From NCBI RefSeq assembly GCF_945859685.1, contig NC_079147.1, positions 137,416,645 to 137,480,644 of the forward strand: DNA of 64,000 bases. Direction: 5' to 3'. The position numbers and the translations under genes were made by a program. How positions within the stretch are numbered: position 1 is the stretch's first letter; each line of letters begins with the position of its first letter. This document shows positions 48,228 to 59,760 of this stretch, piece after piece. Under the pieces are notes generated by a model that searched no databases, was not told where the DNA came from, and saw nothing but the letters and a program-made list of their open reading frames with translations. The stretch comes from Eupeodes corollae (Eukaryota > Arthropoda > Insecta > Diptera > Syrphidae).

Positions 48228-50117
48228 GCTTGTCGATGAGCCAACGCGAATCCCTGACGTAGCAGGTCAATCCGCCAACACCCTAGACTTGTTTCTTACT
48301 TCCTATCCTAATAAATACACAATCAGTGTATTTGCGCTTCTAGGCACATCAGACTATTGTATCGTATCTGCAAATTTCTAATGTGGAAAAAACCCAGTTA
48401 AAGAAAAAACTCCTATAAGAACCGTTTGGCAATATGAGAAAGCCAATTGGGACGGTATCCATAAAGTTCAGACAAGCTAGAAAGACTTGTAACGGCAGTA
48501 TGGCTTTCGTAGCAGTAGGTCCACTGGTGATCTCATGGTTCGTCTCTCCGAACAGTGGAACAAATCCTTACATAGTTTTGGAGAAAGTAAGATTATTGCA
48601 CTTGATATTTCAAAAGCATTTTATAGAGTTTGGCAACAAACTCTCTTATCGAAAATGCGTGCTTTTGGTATTGATGAATCTCTTCTTCGTTGGATTAGAA
48701 ATTACCTTTCTCAAAAATCAAATGGAGTGGCGCAACAGTCCGTTGTGAACCAGGTCCTAGTGACTTACAACTCTCAACCATTCCTGTGTGCGAGTACTGT
48801 TGTCAGGAATGGAAGGGACCTACAATTTAATGCCGAATCCGAACGGCTAGTTTGAGAAAGCACTTTTTCATGACAAGAATTACTCTTGAAGGATTTGTCA
48901 ATTCCTCGCAAGAGGCAGTACCCGCGAAAATTAATTTTTTAAATTAAGCTGGCACAGGCAGGGATTGAACCCAAGACCCCTTGCATGACAGTCCAACGCA
49001 CTAACCATCATGCCACGGGTACAAAATTACCTTTCTAACCGTTCAATATAAGTTGTATTTGACGGTTTCATGTCTGAAATTCAAAAAATAAATACTGGTG
49101 TCCCCCAGGGCTCCGTTTTGTCTCCGACTCTCTTCCTTATATTCATAAACGATCTTTTGTCTGTCACTTCTAATCCTTTAAAGTGTTCCGCGGACGACAA
49201 TACCCTCAGCTTTTAATATTCGTTTCTAGATTAACATCCTTGTCCTTCGGATGTGGAACTTCATCGGCAGTGTATGATAAGCTCATTAAATTCTGATCTT
49301 GACAGCATTTTACAATTGGGAATCAAAAACCGTGTAGAATTTAATGCTTCGAAAACTCAATGCTGTCTCCTGTCATTAAAGCACCCCCGATGCCGCAATC
49401 CATGAGCGGCACATGCATCCAGGAAACTAATCAACTTTCAGAACTTATATCACAGATCACCTCTTATGGAATGATCACATATTCGATATTTCAACAAATG
49501 CTGCTAGGTGCTTATGATTTCTCCGACGCGTCGACGGTGCAAGAAATTTTTCACCCCTTCTAATCTGGCTGTAATTTACAAAGCCTTCATTCGTCCAAAA
49601 CTTGAATATAACTCTCTGTTTGGGCAGGTGCCCCTAAAACAAGTTTAAGTATTTTGGACAGGATTCAAAAAAGAGCTTTGAAAATGATAAACGATGGACC
49701 TATAACCGAAGCAATTGCGTAACTTGAACACGGCCGCAATTTTTCATGCCTTTCGTTGTTCTACCGATATTTTTATAAACAGTGTTCTGTCGAATTAGCC
49801 AGTTGCATTCCCCCCTCAGATAATTCAGCCGTAATACTTGTACTTCTAGGAATGCACATCAGTTTAACCTTTAGCTCAATTTCGGACGTACTGTCAATTA
49901 TAGAGATTCTTTTTTAACCGCACATTGAGAATGTGGAACGCCTTACCCACCTCTATTTTTCCCTATCATATTGATATCCAAAACTTTAAGACCAATGTGC
50001 ATCGCTATCTTCTCTTTAATCCTTCCCTATTTTCCTAAAGCTTGCACTGTGTTTAAACTTCAAACATGTTAAGGGTATTAATATCCCTTTGAGTGCCCGT
50101 TTATTACAAAAAAAAGG
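48228..50117 (+). mobile_element. Non-LTR retrotransposon copy 2, with an internal deletion and a nested SINE
   Basis: Same family as 34836. It starts in the endonuclease C-terminal part (LVDEPTRIPDVAGQSANTLD, then LFLTSYP). Near 48490 it jumps from an FRQARKTCN block to YGFRSNRSTGD-like DNA, so the early reverse transcriptase is deleted. RT blocks continue (IIALDISKAF, IDESLLRWIRNYLS, then after the SINE NTGVPQGSVLSPTLFLIFINDLLS). The CSADDN segment replaces the FADD motif. The tail has MWNALPTSIF and a short A-run near 50110. Stops and frameshifts are many. The SINE occupies 48712-49023. Confidence 0.85.
48712..49023 (-). mobile_element. Full-length SINE inserted in the LINE, with 13-bp target duplication
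   Basis: AAATTACCTTTCT occurs at 48699-48711 and again at 49024-49036, flanking the insertion. The minus-strand unit begins GTACCCGTGGCATGATGG, with the A-box and GGTTCAATCC B-box. It ends with the CACAACGGACTGTTGCGCCA tail and a short A/T tail. LINE sequence resumes directly after the second duplication (AACCGTTCAATATA, matching 35862-35875 of copy 1). This defines the SINE at base resolution and shows it jumped after the LINE. Confidence 0.9.
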
Positions 50118-50541
50118 TTTGAATTCAATATCTTTTTTGTTCTCAGGAAAGTTGATTCGAAAACAATTTTTGTATCAGCTTTTGTTAAATAAGTTGTCAC
50201 ATGAGCTTTCAAAAAAAATCAACAAAAAGTTAAAATCAATATTTTACACATGATAAAAAAAGCTTGATTTCAATTCCTACGCATCTGGAGGGTTATTATG
50301 AAAAACGATAATCGTTTTTAATACGGAGTATTTGTGAAATTCCGATTACGAAAAACGATTGCAGAAGCGCGTATTTGTAAAATTGCGATTACGAGAAACG
50401 AGAATCGTAAAAAAACGATACTCGTATTTTTATTTACGAGTGCCTTCAATCACTCGTTCAGCTTTTGTTTTGGCGGGTTAGTCAAGTGTCAAACATTATT
50501 GTGTTTTGGTTTGTTTTTCTTTTTGGTTTGTTTTCATTTTG

Positions 50542-51153
50542 ATGAGGGAGAAAAAATGTAAGTTAAATAATAAATATAATGGTGAAAAACATAAAAATAA
50601 GATATTTCTAATATTTAGGCCTACAACGAATGCTAAACAAATGGATTTGATGGTAGCTTTCATGGAAAGTAATCCAAATATTGCTAAAAATTATTTGCCG
50701 ACGAGCCAAGCTAAATCGAAAGCCAAAAATCTTTGGAATAACTTAGCTGCTAAATTAAACGCGTGTGGCCCTCCAGAAAAAACAACAGAGGGTTGGAAAA
50801 ACGTGTGGAAAGATTATAGATATAATCTGAAGAGAAAAATGCGAGACAATTTGGTCCATCTCAGCGGTACAGGGGGCAAGCAGAAAAAATTGTCTGATAA
50901 CGAAAAAACTATTATTTCGATCCTTGACCTAAATGAGGCCGTTTCAGGAAAACAAATAGGAAAGCAATTTGGTGATCCGAATGGAAATAGCCCAAACATT
51001 GAAGTGACGGCCGGTAGCAGCACCACTGTTAATATATTGATGGAAGATGCTGATGATCAGGATTACCTCATAACTTTAATCGAAGACCCTCAACCACAAC
51101 TTGAAAACATTGAGAATGAGGAACCACAACCAAACAAGATAAAATGGAAATGA
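50542..51153 (+). CDS. Myb/SANT-like DNA-binding protein of a Harbinger transposon
   Basis: Harbinger elements encode a second protein with a Myb/SANT-like trihelix that binds transposon ends and carries the transposase to the nucleus (family knowledge). Here NAKQMDLMVAFMESN, KNLWNNLAAKLNACGPPEK and WKNVWKDYRYNLKRK form the domain with its spaced tryptophans. An acidic, glutamine-rich tail ends EEPQPNKIKWK. The start is ambiguous. Unspliced from ATG 50542 gives 203 residues. A consensus intron (GTAAGT at 50558, TATTTAG ending 50618) instead joins AT to G and makes a new ATG in frame, giving 178 residues starting MPTTNAKQM. The second start fits the family better because the intron translates into an N/K-rich stretch. 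The frame is open to the TGA at 51153. Confidence 0.75.
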   Translation: MREKKCKLNNKYNGEKHKNKIFLIFRPTTNAKQMDLMVAFMESNPNIAKNYLPTSQAKSKAKNLWNNLAAKLNACGPPEKTTEGWKNVWKDYRYNLKRKMRDNLVHLSGTGGKQKKLSDNEKTIISILDLNEAVSGKQIGKQFGDPNGNSPNIEVTAGSSTTVNILMEDADDQDYLITLIEDPQPQLENIENEEPQPNKIKWK

Positions 51154-51425
51154 ATACGAAATACTACAACCCCATTTCAAAAAATGATGAACACTCAAGT
51201 AGTAGTGAATAACTTAACTTGCATGTAAGGTTATTAAGTTTATTTATTAAGTTAATTTGTTTTAGTTTTGTGAAGTTTTTATTTTTTTTTTTAAGAAGAG
51301 TTTATTTTATGTTTATTTACTTTCTTAATTTATTTTCTTACATTAATATTTATCAATTTTGTGATCACAGATACACCTATGTACCTACTTGCATACAATG
51401 ACTGAATTAAATAGTTTTATTTTGT

Positions 51426-52703
51426 TTACAAAACGTCTTTAATTTGGTTTCGTATTTCTGTTGCTATGTTCGAAAATTGATTCAAATCACTAGCTACAAG
51501 TTCACTCTCCTCTCCTTCCTCATTGTTTTCCATGACCGGGAAGTCTGGTACAGCAAACTTTTTGCAAATATTGTGCAAAGCAGCACAAACATTTGTAATT
51601 TGGATAGCTTTTTCGGGTGAATAATGGAGTTGCCTTGCTCCGAGAATGCTTCTGAACCTCGATTTCAAAACGCCTATCGTCCTTTCAACAATATTCCTAC
51701 ATTTGGAATGGATCGTGTTAAAATGTTCTTCTTGGCCACCTTCTTGTGCAGTCCTGTAGGGTGTCATCATCCACGGTTCCAATGTGTACCCAGAATCACC
51801 TACAAAAATTAAAACACATCAAACGGTTTGAATGAATTAAGCATTTATGTATGTACGTACCCAATAACCAACTTCTCCTATCACCATCATTCCATTTTTG
51901 AACAAGGTGTCTGCGATAGGCGCTTAAACTAAACACAAATGAGTCATGGGAGGCTCCTCCATACCGCGCATCAATTGCTCGTATTCTCATTTTGTAGTCA
52001 CAGACCTTTGACAATTAAGAAAAATTATAATAGAAGAGAATGCTTTTGGAAAATTGTATCAATTAAAGTGGGTGGTACTTACGATCATTGCATTTATACT
52101 ATGGTCACCTTTTCTATTAAAGTAAAGGTGCTCATTTAATACTGGTCTTATAATTTTAATGTGCGTACCATCTACACACCCGATAATGCCAGGAAAACTA
52201 TATTTCTCATAAAAATGTTGTTTACTTGCAGTTTTTTCGTCTTCCGTCATTGCAAATGATATAAATTTTGGGCACAGAATATTTTCCATTATTGGCAATA
52301 TTTTTGCTAGAGTGACCGATAAAGTTGGTTGTGCCATACTAACAAGGAAATCCTGGCCGGTTCCTCTTTGATATCCACCCTCTGCCAGAAACCGAAGTGT
52401 TGCAGCTAATTTCAATACATTTGGTATATATGTAGAATTAAAACTTGGAAGGTGTGGATCAATCTCATCCAATACATATTTAAACGCTTCCTTGTTCAGA
52501 CGAAAAAGTTGCTTGAACCTTGAAAATATTTTAGGAATTTACTTAAATACAGCATGAACAAAAGGATTTTCATTTACTTACGTGGAACTTGAAAGGCTCA
52601 TTGGGTCGGATGAATCTCTTAAGAGTGCCCTTGTTACACGCATTTCTCCTTCGGATTCAGATTCATCTTCGCTTTCAAGAAAGTAATCGCAATGAAAAAA
52701 CAT
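51426..52703 (-). CDS. HARBI1-like Harbinger transposase (four exons)
   Basis: DDE transposase (DDE_Tnp_4 type) for cut-and-paste movement, acting in the nucleus with the Myb-like partner. Proposed exons on the minus strand are 52703-52582, 52518-52083, 52005-51861 and 51799-51426. Every intron starts GT and ends AG (63, 77 and 61 bp) and phases agree, giving 358 residues without a stop. Residues 1-40 are acidic (MFFHCDYFLESEDESESEGE). The N-terminal helical part has FRLNKEAFKYVLDEI. Catalytic blocks are GCVDGTHIKI (Asp157), YFNRKGDHSIN, GGASHDSFVFSLS (Asp207), LLGDSGYTLEPWMMTPY and CRNIVERTIGVLKSRFR (Glu273). ALHNICKKF lies near residue 309, as in HARBI1 proteins. Length is near the usual 350. 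All catalytic residues are present, so this copy may be active. Confidence 0.9.
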
Positions 52704-52938
52704 TTTACCGAACCGAAATCAAATCAAATTTAAACTTAAAACTTTTCCAACATTCACAATTTGACATTTGTAAATAGGTGTGAAGTTAGTTGCATTTAAA
52801 AAAAAATACCACTTTTCATTTTTGGCTGGCAACATTTTCTTGATTCCATTTTCGTTTCTCATAATCGCTCTTCCCCATGAGTTTCGTTTTTCTGGGTTTC
52901 GTTTTTTCTGCCGTTCGTTTCGTATTTCATAATAAGGG

Positions 52939-55900
52939 CCCTGTTTTTGGTCGCGATATATTTTAGTCGAAATCTTATTTTCCAACACGATCACATATTA
53001 CTTGATAATATTTCAAAATGTAAGTCTTAATGAAAAGAATTTATTGTTCCATTGACTATTCTTAAAGGAGTTGTTGATTTATAAAAAGGTTAGAAATCGA
53101 CAAATTTTTGAAAAGTTGTGTCCTGGTGTCCCTACGCTGAAAAGGTGTCAAAATCTAAAAGTAACACTCGAAGTGACAAATATTTTTTTCAATTAAGCTG
53201 TTTCTTGAATTTCTTTAACATTTATAACAATTTTGGACTTTTTTTGTAATTGCTATGCTTTGGTAGTAAAAAAATCATCCACTCCAATTTTTGAAAGTAA
53301 AACATTTTGAAGGTTCTTAAATGTAAAATAAAAAGTATTACTTTTAAGATATGACCGACGGAAAAATGTATCACTTACTTACGGACGTAGATACGTATAG
53401 TTACATCAAATTTAAAATAAACCATCGACAATGAATAACTCTTCGTGATGTGGAAAAGGTTAGACTATCTTCATAGATAACACCTGATGCCTTTTATTGG
53501 TTTGAAATTGTTTTAAGTATATGTATGTTTGTTTTTCTATCTCGATATCCTCAATCGCTCTACTTAACACCATAAGAAAAGAAAATAATCCAGAAATAAT
53601 AAAGACCCATAATTCTTATTCCGTTTTTATTTTGATAATTATATAATTCAATTAATGTTTTATATGTAGGCATAGCGAAAAAGTTATGTGCAAACGGTCG
53701 TAATGGGTTCACATCTTTCCATATTCAAAAGTAATGTCACAATGTCAGTTATTGTGCTGACATTTTCGAACGATAATATAGCGATAGTGTCTTGAAATGT
53801 ACGCGAACCGCCAACCGCATTCTAATCGTCTTCGTCTTAGTCTCATGTTGTTTTCTGCATTCTTATCCTGAGGGGGAAACTGGACACATATCTTAAAAAT
53901 AAGCTTATAACTTCTTGTGAGTGGATAGGTAGGTAAGTAGGTACCTACTTTACCACATTTATCTATCACGCAAACACAAATTGACGTCATACAGCAAACA
54001 AAAATAACTGATGTGCACCGCACATGCGTGACATGCCATCCACACTATGCATCCAACTTATAACTTTAGTTTTACTATATGAAGTGTAGGTACCTTACAA
54101 CGTGATGTAGTTGAACCATGGGGTAAGCATTTGCGTTTGATGGCCTGCTTGCCGGTTTATAGTCTTACCTTGGATCAACTATCAAAGCCAATTGCGTAAA
54201 ATTAAATTACAAAGAATTTTACCTAAAAAGAGTGATGATGGAATTTTTATTTGACATTTCCAAATGTAAACAATCCCAAAACCGAACTCATTCCTATTGG
54301 AAACTTTCACTTTCCACTCAAATGTCAGTCAGATTTAAACAAAAACATATCCTCTTTATCTTATAAGAAATATTGTCTCTTTAAAATACAAGTGCTTCTA
54401 AAAGCTTTTCTAATAACCTCTGCAAGACCCAACCCCTTGAGAATATCAAATATAAAACAAAACAAACAATACCAAAAACAAAACTAGTTGTCTCCCTTTA
54501 TCAACTGTAATAAAACAATACCGGCAACCATTTTCTTCCAATAAGCTTTGTTTCAATTCCATTTCATAGCAAGTGTCTGTATTATTTCCAACCTTCCAGT
54601 CAATTGGTTACCTCCTACAAGTAATGAGATTGGCTTCTATTCAACTCCCGCTTATGGTATACATAGGTACAACCACCAAAAACGAATCATCTTTCCTTGT
54701 CTGACAATAGCTCCTGGTACCTGGGCGATTGTTCAAACAAACACAACTAAAACATACAACAACCGGACCAGGAGGACGGACAAACAACAGGAATTGTGTA
54801 AAATGAAACTCGCCCATGGCTTGCAGGACTGGTTTTCCCATTTTAGTTCTTGTTGGATTCTCAAAGAGTTAGCCTGGCTTATAATACTAAACTATACGAG
54901 GTCCGTTGGTCATTCGCGTGTAACTAATTTTGTTTTATTTGTATATCTATTGTTGTTGTTGTTTCTAACGACTACCGAGTCCCGATCCGATTCATTCGCT
55001 TTTGCATCTGTTACAGTTATTAATAATTTATTTGTTGGCTCCCTCTAAAATATTTGTTAGTTCAAAAACAGGATACTACCAATTTCATATCTCCTGACAT
55101 AAGGAGAGTTAAACGGTAACGGGATTGAATAACCGACGCGATTTAAAAATTTTAAGAAACAAAAAGGATATTTCTGCGTGACATTTGTATACGCTACGTA
55201 AAGCTGAACCGTGTTCTCTAATTCCTAAATGCAATTCGTGTTTTCTGTGTGTGAATTTGAAGTGCATGTTAAGCCTTACATTTCGAGAGGTTATAGTTTA
55301 CATACACATACACGCATGGATACCTGATGCCGTTATACCTACCTAGCTGTGATGACAAAATGTCATGTCATCCGTGTTGTTAGTTTACGTTACGTGCAAT
55401 ATCATCAATGAGCGGCGAGAGGATCAATTGATCCTTAGATTGCGTGTCGTTTGCGTGAGTGCGTGCAATTAGTATAGAATAGTGCGGTTTATGTTCCATT
55501 GATGAGGTGTTGTTGTGTTTTGTGTGTTGTATGATTTTTTTTTGTTGTTTTGAACTTCAGTTTACCGGTATTCAATCTTAATTGGATTTTTAATCAATCT
55601 TTTTTTGTTTTGTTTTAAAAGTAATATTAATAGAGGTTAACAAAAACCAACGGTAGTGTCGATGCGAATTGAAATAAAAGAAACTATTAAGAGGTGAAGT
55701 TCAATTTGAATTAAATGTTTTGTCACATTAAAAAAAAGGATAAAACCATACAACTACCTAAATCTACCATTTAAAAAAAGATTAGGTATAAAGAAGGGAG
55801 CTCCTGTTGAGATTTTGTTTATAGAACTATAATTGGTATCTACTTAGTTATAACGTAAAGACTATACATCACTTGAGGTAAAAATTAGATAAAACGTTGT

Positions 55901-56649
55901 GTGTTTCATTCGTAACTATAGTTTCATTAAGCTGTATTGTAAAAGGATCTTCAGTATTCGAGTTGTGATGTACCAAAAGACCTAGAATTCAAAACAATTC
56001 TAAGTTCAATAAAAGTTGTTCAAATCTTGTAGTGCAATACCTCATTCTTAATGCAGTGAAATAAAGGGTTATACGAGTATACCTCAAAATGAAATATGGA
56101 AATGTGTTCATAGTTTCGTTTGGTGTTCTTAACATTTTTTAAAACATCTCATAAAATATCGTTACCGTGTCTTCGGTTGTACACCGCCAAGAGTCGCGAA
56201 AAAGGTGATTTTCGTTATTTTTTCCGTTTCTGTAGGTCCAATCGTATTAACTCCTTCACCAAAATTGTGGGGCTTACGATTTTCCAAAAATTAGTTTCCA
56301 ATTATTTTTCCATACTGTTTCGTGATGGATTACATCAGAAATTGTGCATCGCTTACCAATTTTCCGAAATTAAATTAATACTCAAAAATATAGACAACTA
56401 CTAACTAAAAAGCACTTTTTGCCAAGGGAAGATTTTGAACACCATATTAATGGGGCGTCAATTATAAAATGGTATCACTAGCTTCAAATGATGTTTCGTA
56501 ATTGAGAGAAAAGATGTACTCTTTGTCACAATTTTGGTTTACGGTGTTTACACTATTTGAGGTATAGAAAATGAGATACCTATAGTCTTGAAGAAGGTGC
56601 TTTCTTGAATTTTGGCGGTTAATAACTTACACAAGATTTTATAAAACTT
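52939..56649. other. Long non-coding stretch, possibly regulatory
   Basis: No gene is supported. A 166-codon open frame at 54548-55048 has no domain and low-complexity composition, so I treat it as chance. A 16-bp palindrome AAGTAGGTACCTACTT lies at 53935-53950 and a small hairpin AATGTCAG/CTGACATT near 53737-53765. The part around 55300-55560 holds a GCGTG cluster, annotated separately. Confidence 0.45.
55440..55466 (+). promoter_or_regulatory. Three GCGTG motifs in 24 bases (possible bHLH-PAS sites)
   Basis: GCGTG occurs at 55442-55446, 55453-55457 and 55461-55465. The first two fit TNGCGTG, the xenobiotic response element bound by AhR-type factors (Spineless with Tango in flies). The cluster lies about 6.9 kb upstream of the spineless coding exon, so feedback control is conceivable. 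This is pattern matching on a short motif and could be chance. Confidence 0.3.
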
Positions 56650-56950
56650 GTACCCGTAGCGTGATAGTTAGTGCGTTGGACTGTCATGCAAGGGGTCTTG
56701 GGTTTAATCCCTGCCTATGCCACCTAACTTTTTTCATGGATATTACCTCTTGTGAGGAATTGACAAATCCTCAAAGAGTAATTCTTGTAAGAAAAAGTGC
56801 TTTCTCAAATTAGCCGTTCGGATTCGGCATTTAGACTGTAGGTCCCTTCTATATCGGATAGCATGTCTCGCACACAGGAATGGTTGAGAGTTGTAAGTCA
56901 CTAGGCCGTGGTTCTTCACGGACTATTGGGCCACCTAATTTATTTATTAA
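56650..56950 (+). mobile_element. tRNA-derived SINE, full length
   Basis: Starts GTACCCGTAGCGTGATAG with an A-box region, then a B-box variant GGTTTAATCC at 56701-56710. The body carries GAGGAATTGACAAATCCTC and GCTTTCTCAAATTAGCCG. The 3' end reads AGTCACTAGGCCGTGG ... GGGCCACCTAATTTATT. It is moderately diverged from the copies at 17428 and 48712. No clear target duplication. Confidence 0.85.
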
Positions 56951-57338
56951 ACACTTGTTGTCTTTTGTAGTCTTATGTCACTGGACTCTCAAGTAATTTT
57001 GCTGATTAATTTTACCTATTTCCATGTACCCATAAAAGCTTACGTTAAAAGTTAGAATCAAGTTATTTCTTGACGTTAAGAGTCACTATCCATTAAATAT
57101 TAGGTACAGTTCGGTAGGTAGTTATTAATTTAAAGAATAGCTGTTTGATGTTTGAACTAGGATGAGATGTCACTATAATTGCAAGTTATTTATCAACATT
57201 CGCATTGATCCAACCAATTTTTTTTCCGAAAAAGTTATTAAAGTTTGTACAGGTAATCGCTTAAACTGAATTATATTCAAATTCGGCTATTGCTATTTTT
57301 TTGTTGGAGCTTCTTAATTTGAAGCAGTATTGATTGTA

Positions 57339-57508
57339 GTACCCGTGGTTTGATGGTCCTGGGTTCAATGTCTGCCAGTGCCACCTAATTTTTTGTCCTC
57401 TTATACGTGGAATAATCCATCCTCTAAGTGCTATTCCTTGTCATGAAGAGTGCTTTCTCAAATTATCCGTCGGATTTGGAATAACAACTGTAGGTCCCCT
57501 CCATCCCA
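57339..57508 (+). mobile_element. Truncated SINE copy
   Basis: Begins GTACCCGTGGTTTGATGG, with TCCTGGGTTCAATGTCTGCC (B-box region). Part of the head between the boxes and the whole 3' tail are lost. The last recognisable piece is CTGTAGGTCCCCTCCAT. Confidence 0.75.
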
Positions 57509-59377
57509 AAATTTAACAATATTAAAAGTGCCTGCAACATATCGAAACTCTCCATTGTGTATTTTGTCTGTCTAAAATTGTTCGAATGTTTCGCAAAACC
57601 AATTTGTTGAAAGTAAACAGTAAGTAGCTAGGAGGTATAGGAACACATAATAAACGTTTTCATTTTACTGTTTTTTAAAACAATTCACTGAACACAACTC
57701 GAAATCATTAATGAACAATGAACTGTCAATTCGAATCAACTATAGAATGAATTATACATGTCAAAATACACAATTATTTGCTTTGGTAAAAATATGTTTC
57801 AAGCGGAAGATCTTTAATTTAGATTTTTTAATATTCGAAAAAAGTGCTAGATTGCACAGCTCGTCATCAAAGTTGCATATTGTAAAATTTTCGGATTCGT
57901 CCGTTCTGTTTAAGTACGTACGATTTTGTTCCGTGTAAACTTTAACCTTTTGTATCCAAAGCGCACCATTTCCATACATTTTTTGTATCGTCGTATACAA
58001 GAAAAGCGAACACAAGCTTGTACAGAATCATGTTATCCATAGATAAAACGCCGACGGCGATGTAAAAATTTAAAATAGAAATCATTTTTCACTTCTAATA
58101 CTCTTAATTTTTGAAAATCTTGTATATTTTATAGTGGTTTGATGTTTACGCGTCTATAATTATGAAGACATCGGCAATTTCGGTCTACTATCTCTATCCA
58201 ACTAATGTGTTAAATTTCAATATCTTTCATCTTCCTTTTATGCATATTTCAAAATGTAAAGCAGTGTAAATCACCATCAATCTTCTGTCAAGTGGTTGTT
58301 GATGTGTGACTTCAGTCGTATGTTTATGCCTTTTTACCATATCAGCGCGACTTATGGTTAAATTGTTTGGCTTCGTAAATTTCAGTGTATAGCAATGCTT
58401 TCAATTTTCTAGAAATCGTAGAAAATGCCAAAAGGTGGCTTATAATATTTCGACTTACAAGATTTGTTCGATTTTTTGCAATGAAGATATAGAGATTTGT
58501 TAAGAAGTCGCTATCTTTACTCTTAAGTATCTTGTGATTTCTTGAGATCGTCACTTAGAAAAAGTAAACAAAAGAAACAATTCCAAGTTTAGCCTAATGG
58601 TAGCAATCAACTTCGTTTCCAAAATGTCGCAGAAACTCAATCTTCAAAACGAATTCGGGTTAGAAAAACTTTTCAATTTGCAATGACATAATTATTTTAT
58701 TGTTTTCTGAATTTTACCAATCTGTAACTTAAACAAAATCCAAAAAAATCAATTCATTGCTTGTTTAAAAAATGTACTACATTTCTGCTAAACTTTTCTA
58801 TAGGAGCGGGTAAAATGCTTAAACGTTAAAATGATTCCAATGTGGACACTAAGAGTTAAGTGGGGTACTTTGAACACAAACTTGAATCATCTCAAAATAA
58901 CACTTCAGCATTTTTTTGTATTCAATTTCTTAGTTACCATGTGTGATACCATGTTTAAAAGATCCGTCTAGTATCATTTCTCAAATTAAATAAATTAGAA
59001 TTACTTATTAAAAACGATGCAAATTCAAGCAAAACATAAGAAATAGCGTAGGTCCAACTGCACTCTTGACATTAAGGCCTGTTTCACACACGTATGTTTC
59101 GACAATACTTCAATCGGTACAAAATCAATTGAAACTTTTGCCCTGAACGGAAACGGATTGTTTCCGTACACTCGATTAGAAAAAGATAGGTTAACGCCGC
59201 CGGGTAATTTCAGTTTTCAAAGTGGTACAAAATTGGTACCTTTTAGTAACAGTAAATTGCAAATATAAAGGACAACGACTATGATATAAAAAGCTTATGT
59301 ATCCTGTTTTTATAACTTCACTACAATATTTAGGCACAAAATTCAAATTTCAGAAAAGTTTTCAGGTAAACTTATTA
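57509..59377. other. Non-coding stretch
   Basis: AT-rich, no gene recognised. Open frames at 57711-57938 and 57761-58015 overlap on opposite strands and have no domain. Confidence 0.5.
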
Positions 59378-59760
59378 GGTCTATTCGCATACTTTCTGTA
59401 CTATTCGTAAAAAGAGATATTTTAAAAAGTGGGGGTAAAATTCTCTCACCAAAAAAAAAACTACAAAAAAGTAAGCGAACGGGAAAACAACAAATTTTTA
59501 GAACAATATTAATGTCTTGTTGCTGGTCTTTGAAAATTTGTTTTTAAATTTTATAACTGATAGCAAAAGCGAGCAATTTATTTTACATATTTATTTGAAT
59601 TTCTAACAAATTTGACAATTTTCACTAATCAGCCCAAAGAAATTTCTGAGCGCTTCTTTAACGAAAAATTTCGAAATTTTTGAGTACGCGAACAGGATTT
59701 GGTTAAATTTCGTATTTTTAAGTAAAATTAGACTGTTTTAGGAGGGTACGCGAACGGACC
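59378..59760. mobile_element. TA-flanked MITE
   Basis: The left end GGTCTATTCGCATACTTTC (59378) and the reverse complement of the right end GGTCCGTTCGCGTACCCTC agree at 13 of 19 positions, the differences being transitions. TA flanks both sides (59376-59377 and 59761-59762), consistent with Tc1/mariner-type insertion. The 383-bp unit has no coding sequence. Confidence 0.6.

Larger units (their letters stand above)
50293..52935. mobile_element. PIF/Harbinger DNA transposon, apparently intact
   Basis: A two-gene element. The terminal repeats TTATTATGAAA...ACGA (50293 onward; reverse complement ending 52935, TTATTATGAAATACGA) surround a Myb-like gene on plus and a HARBI1-type transposase on minus, converging with their 3' ends near 51153 and 51426. 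GGG flanks both termini directly (50290-50292 and 52936-52938). Alternatively the ends lie 5 bases further out with CTG as duplication. Repeated ACGAGAATCGTAA-like words near 50320-50450 could be protein-binding sites. It sits about 170 bp beyond the LINE copy 2 tail. Confidence 0.85.

Noticed and set aside
54548..55048. 166-codon open frame on plus
   Set aside because: No recognisable domain or family, and no splice or expression signal. The AT-rich context produces such frames by chance.
56650..56720. Possible tRNA gene
   Set aside because: The A- and B-boxes belong to the head of a SINE present in at least six copies here. No full cloverleaf with a paired acceptor stem is present.
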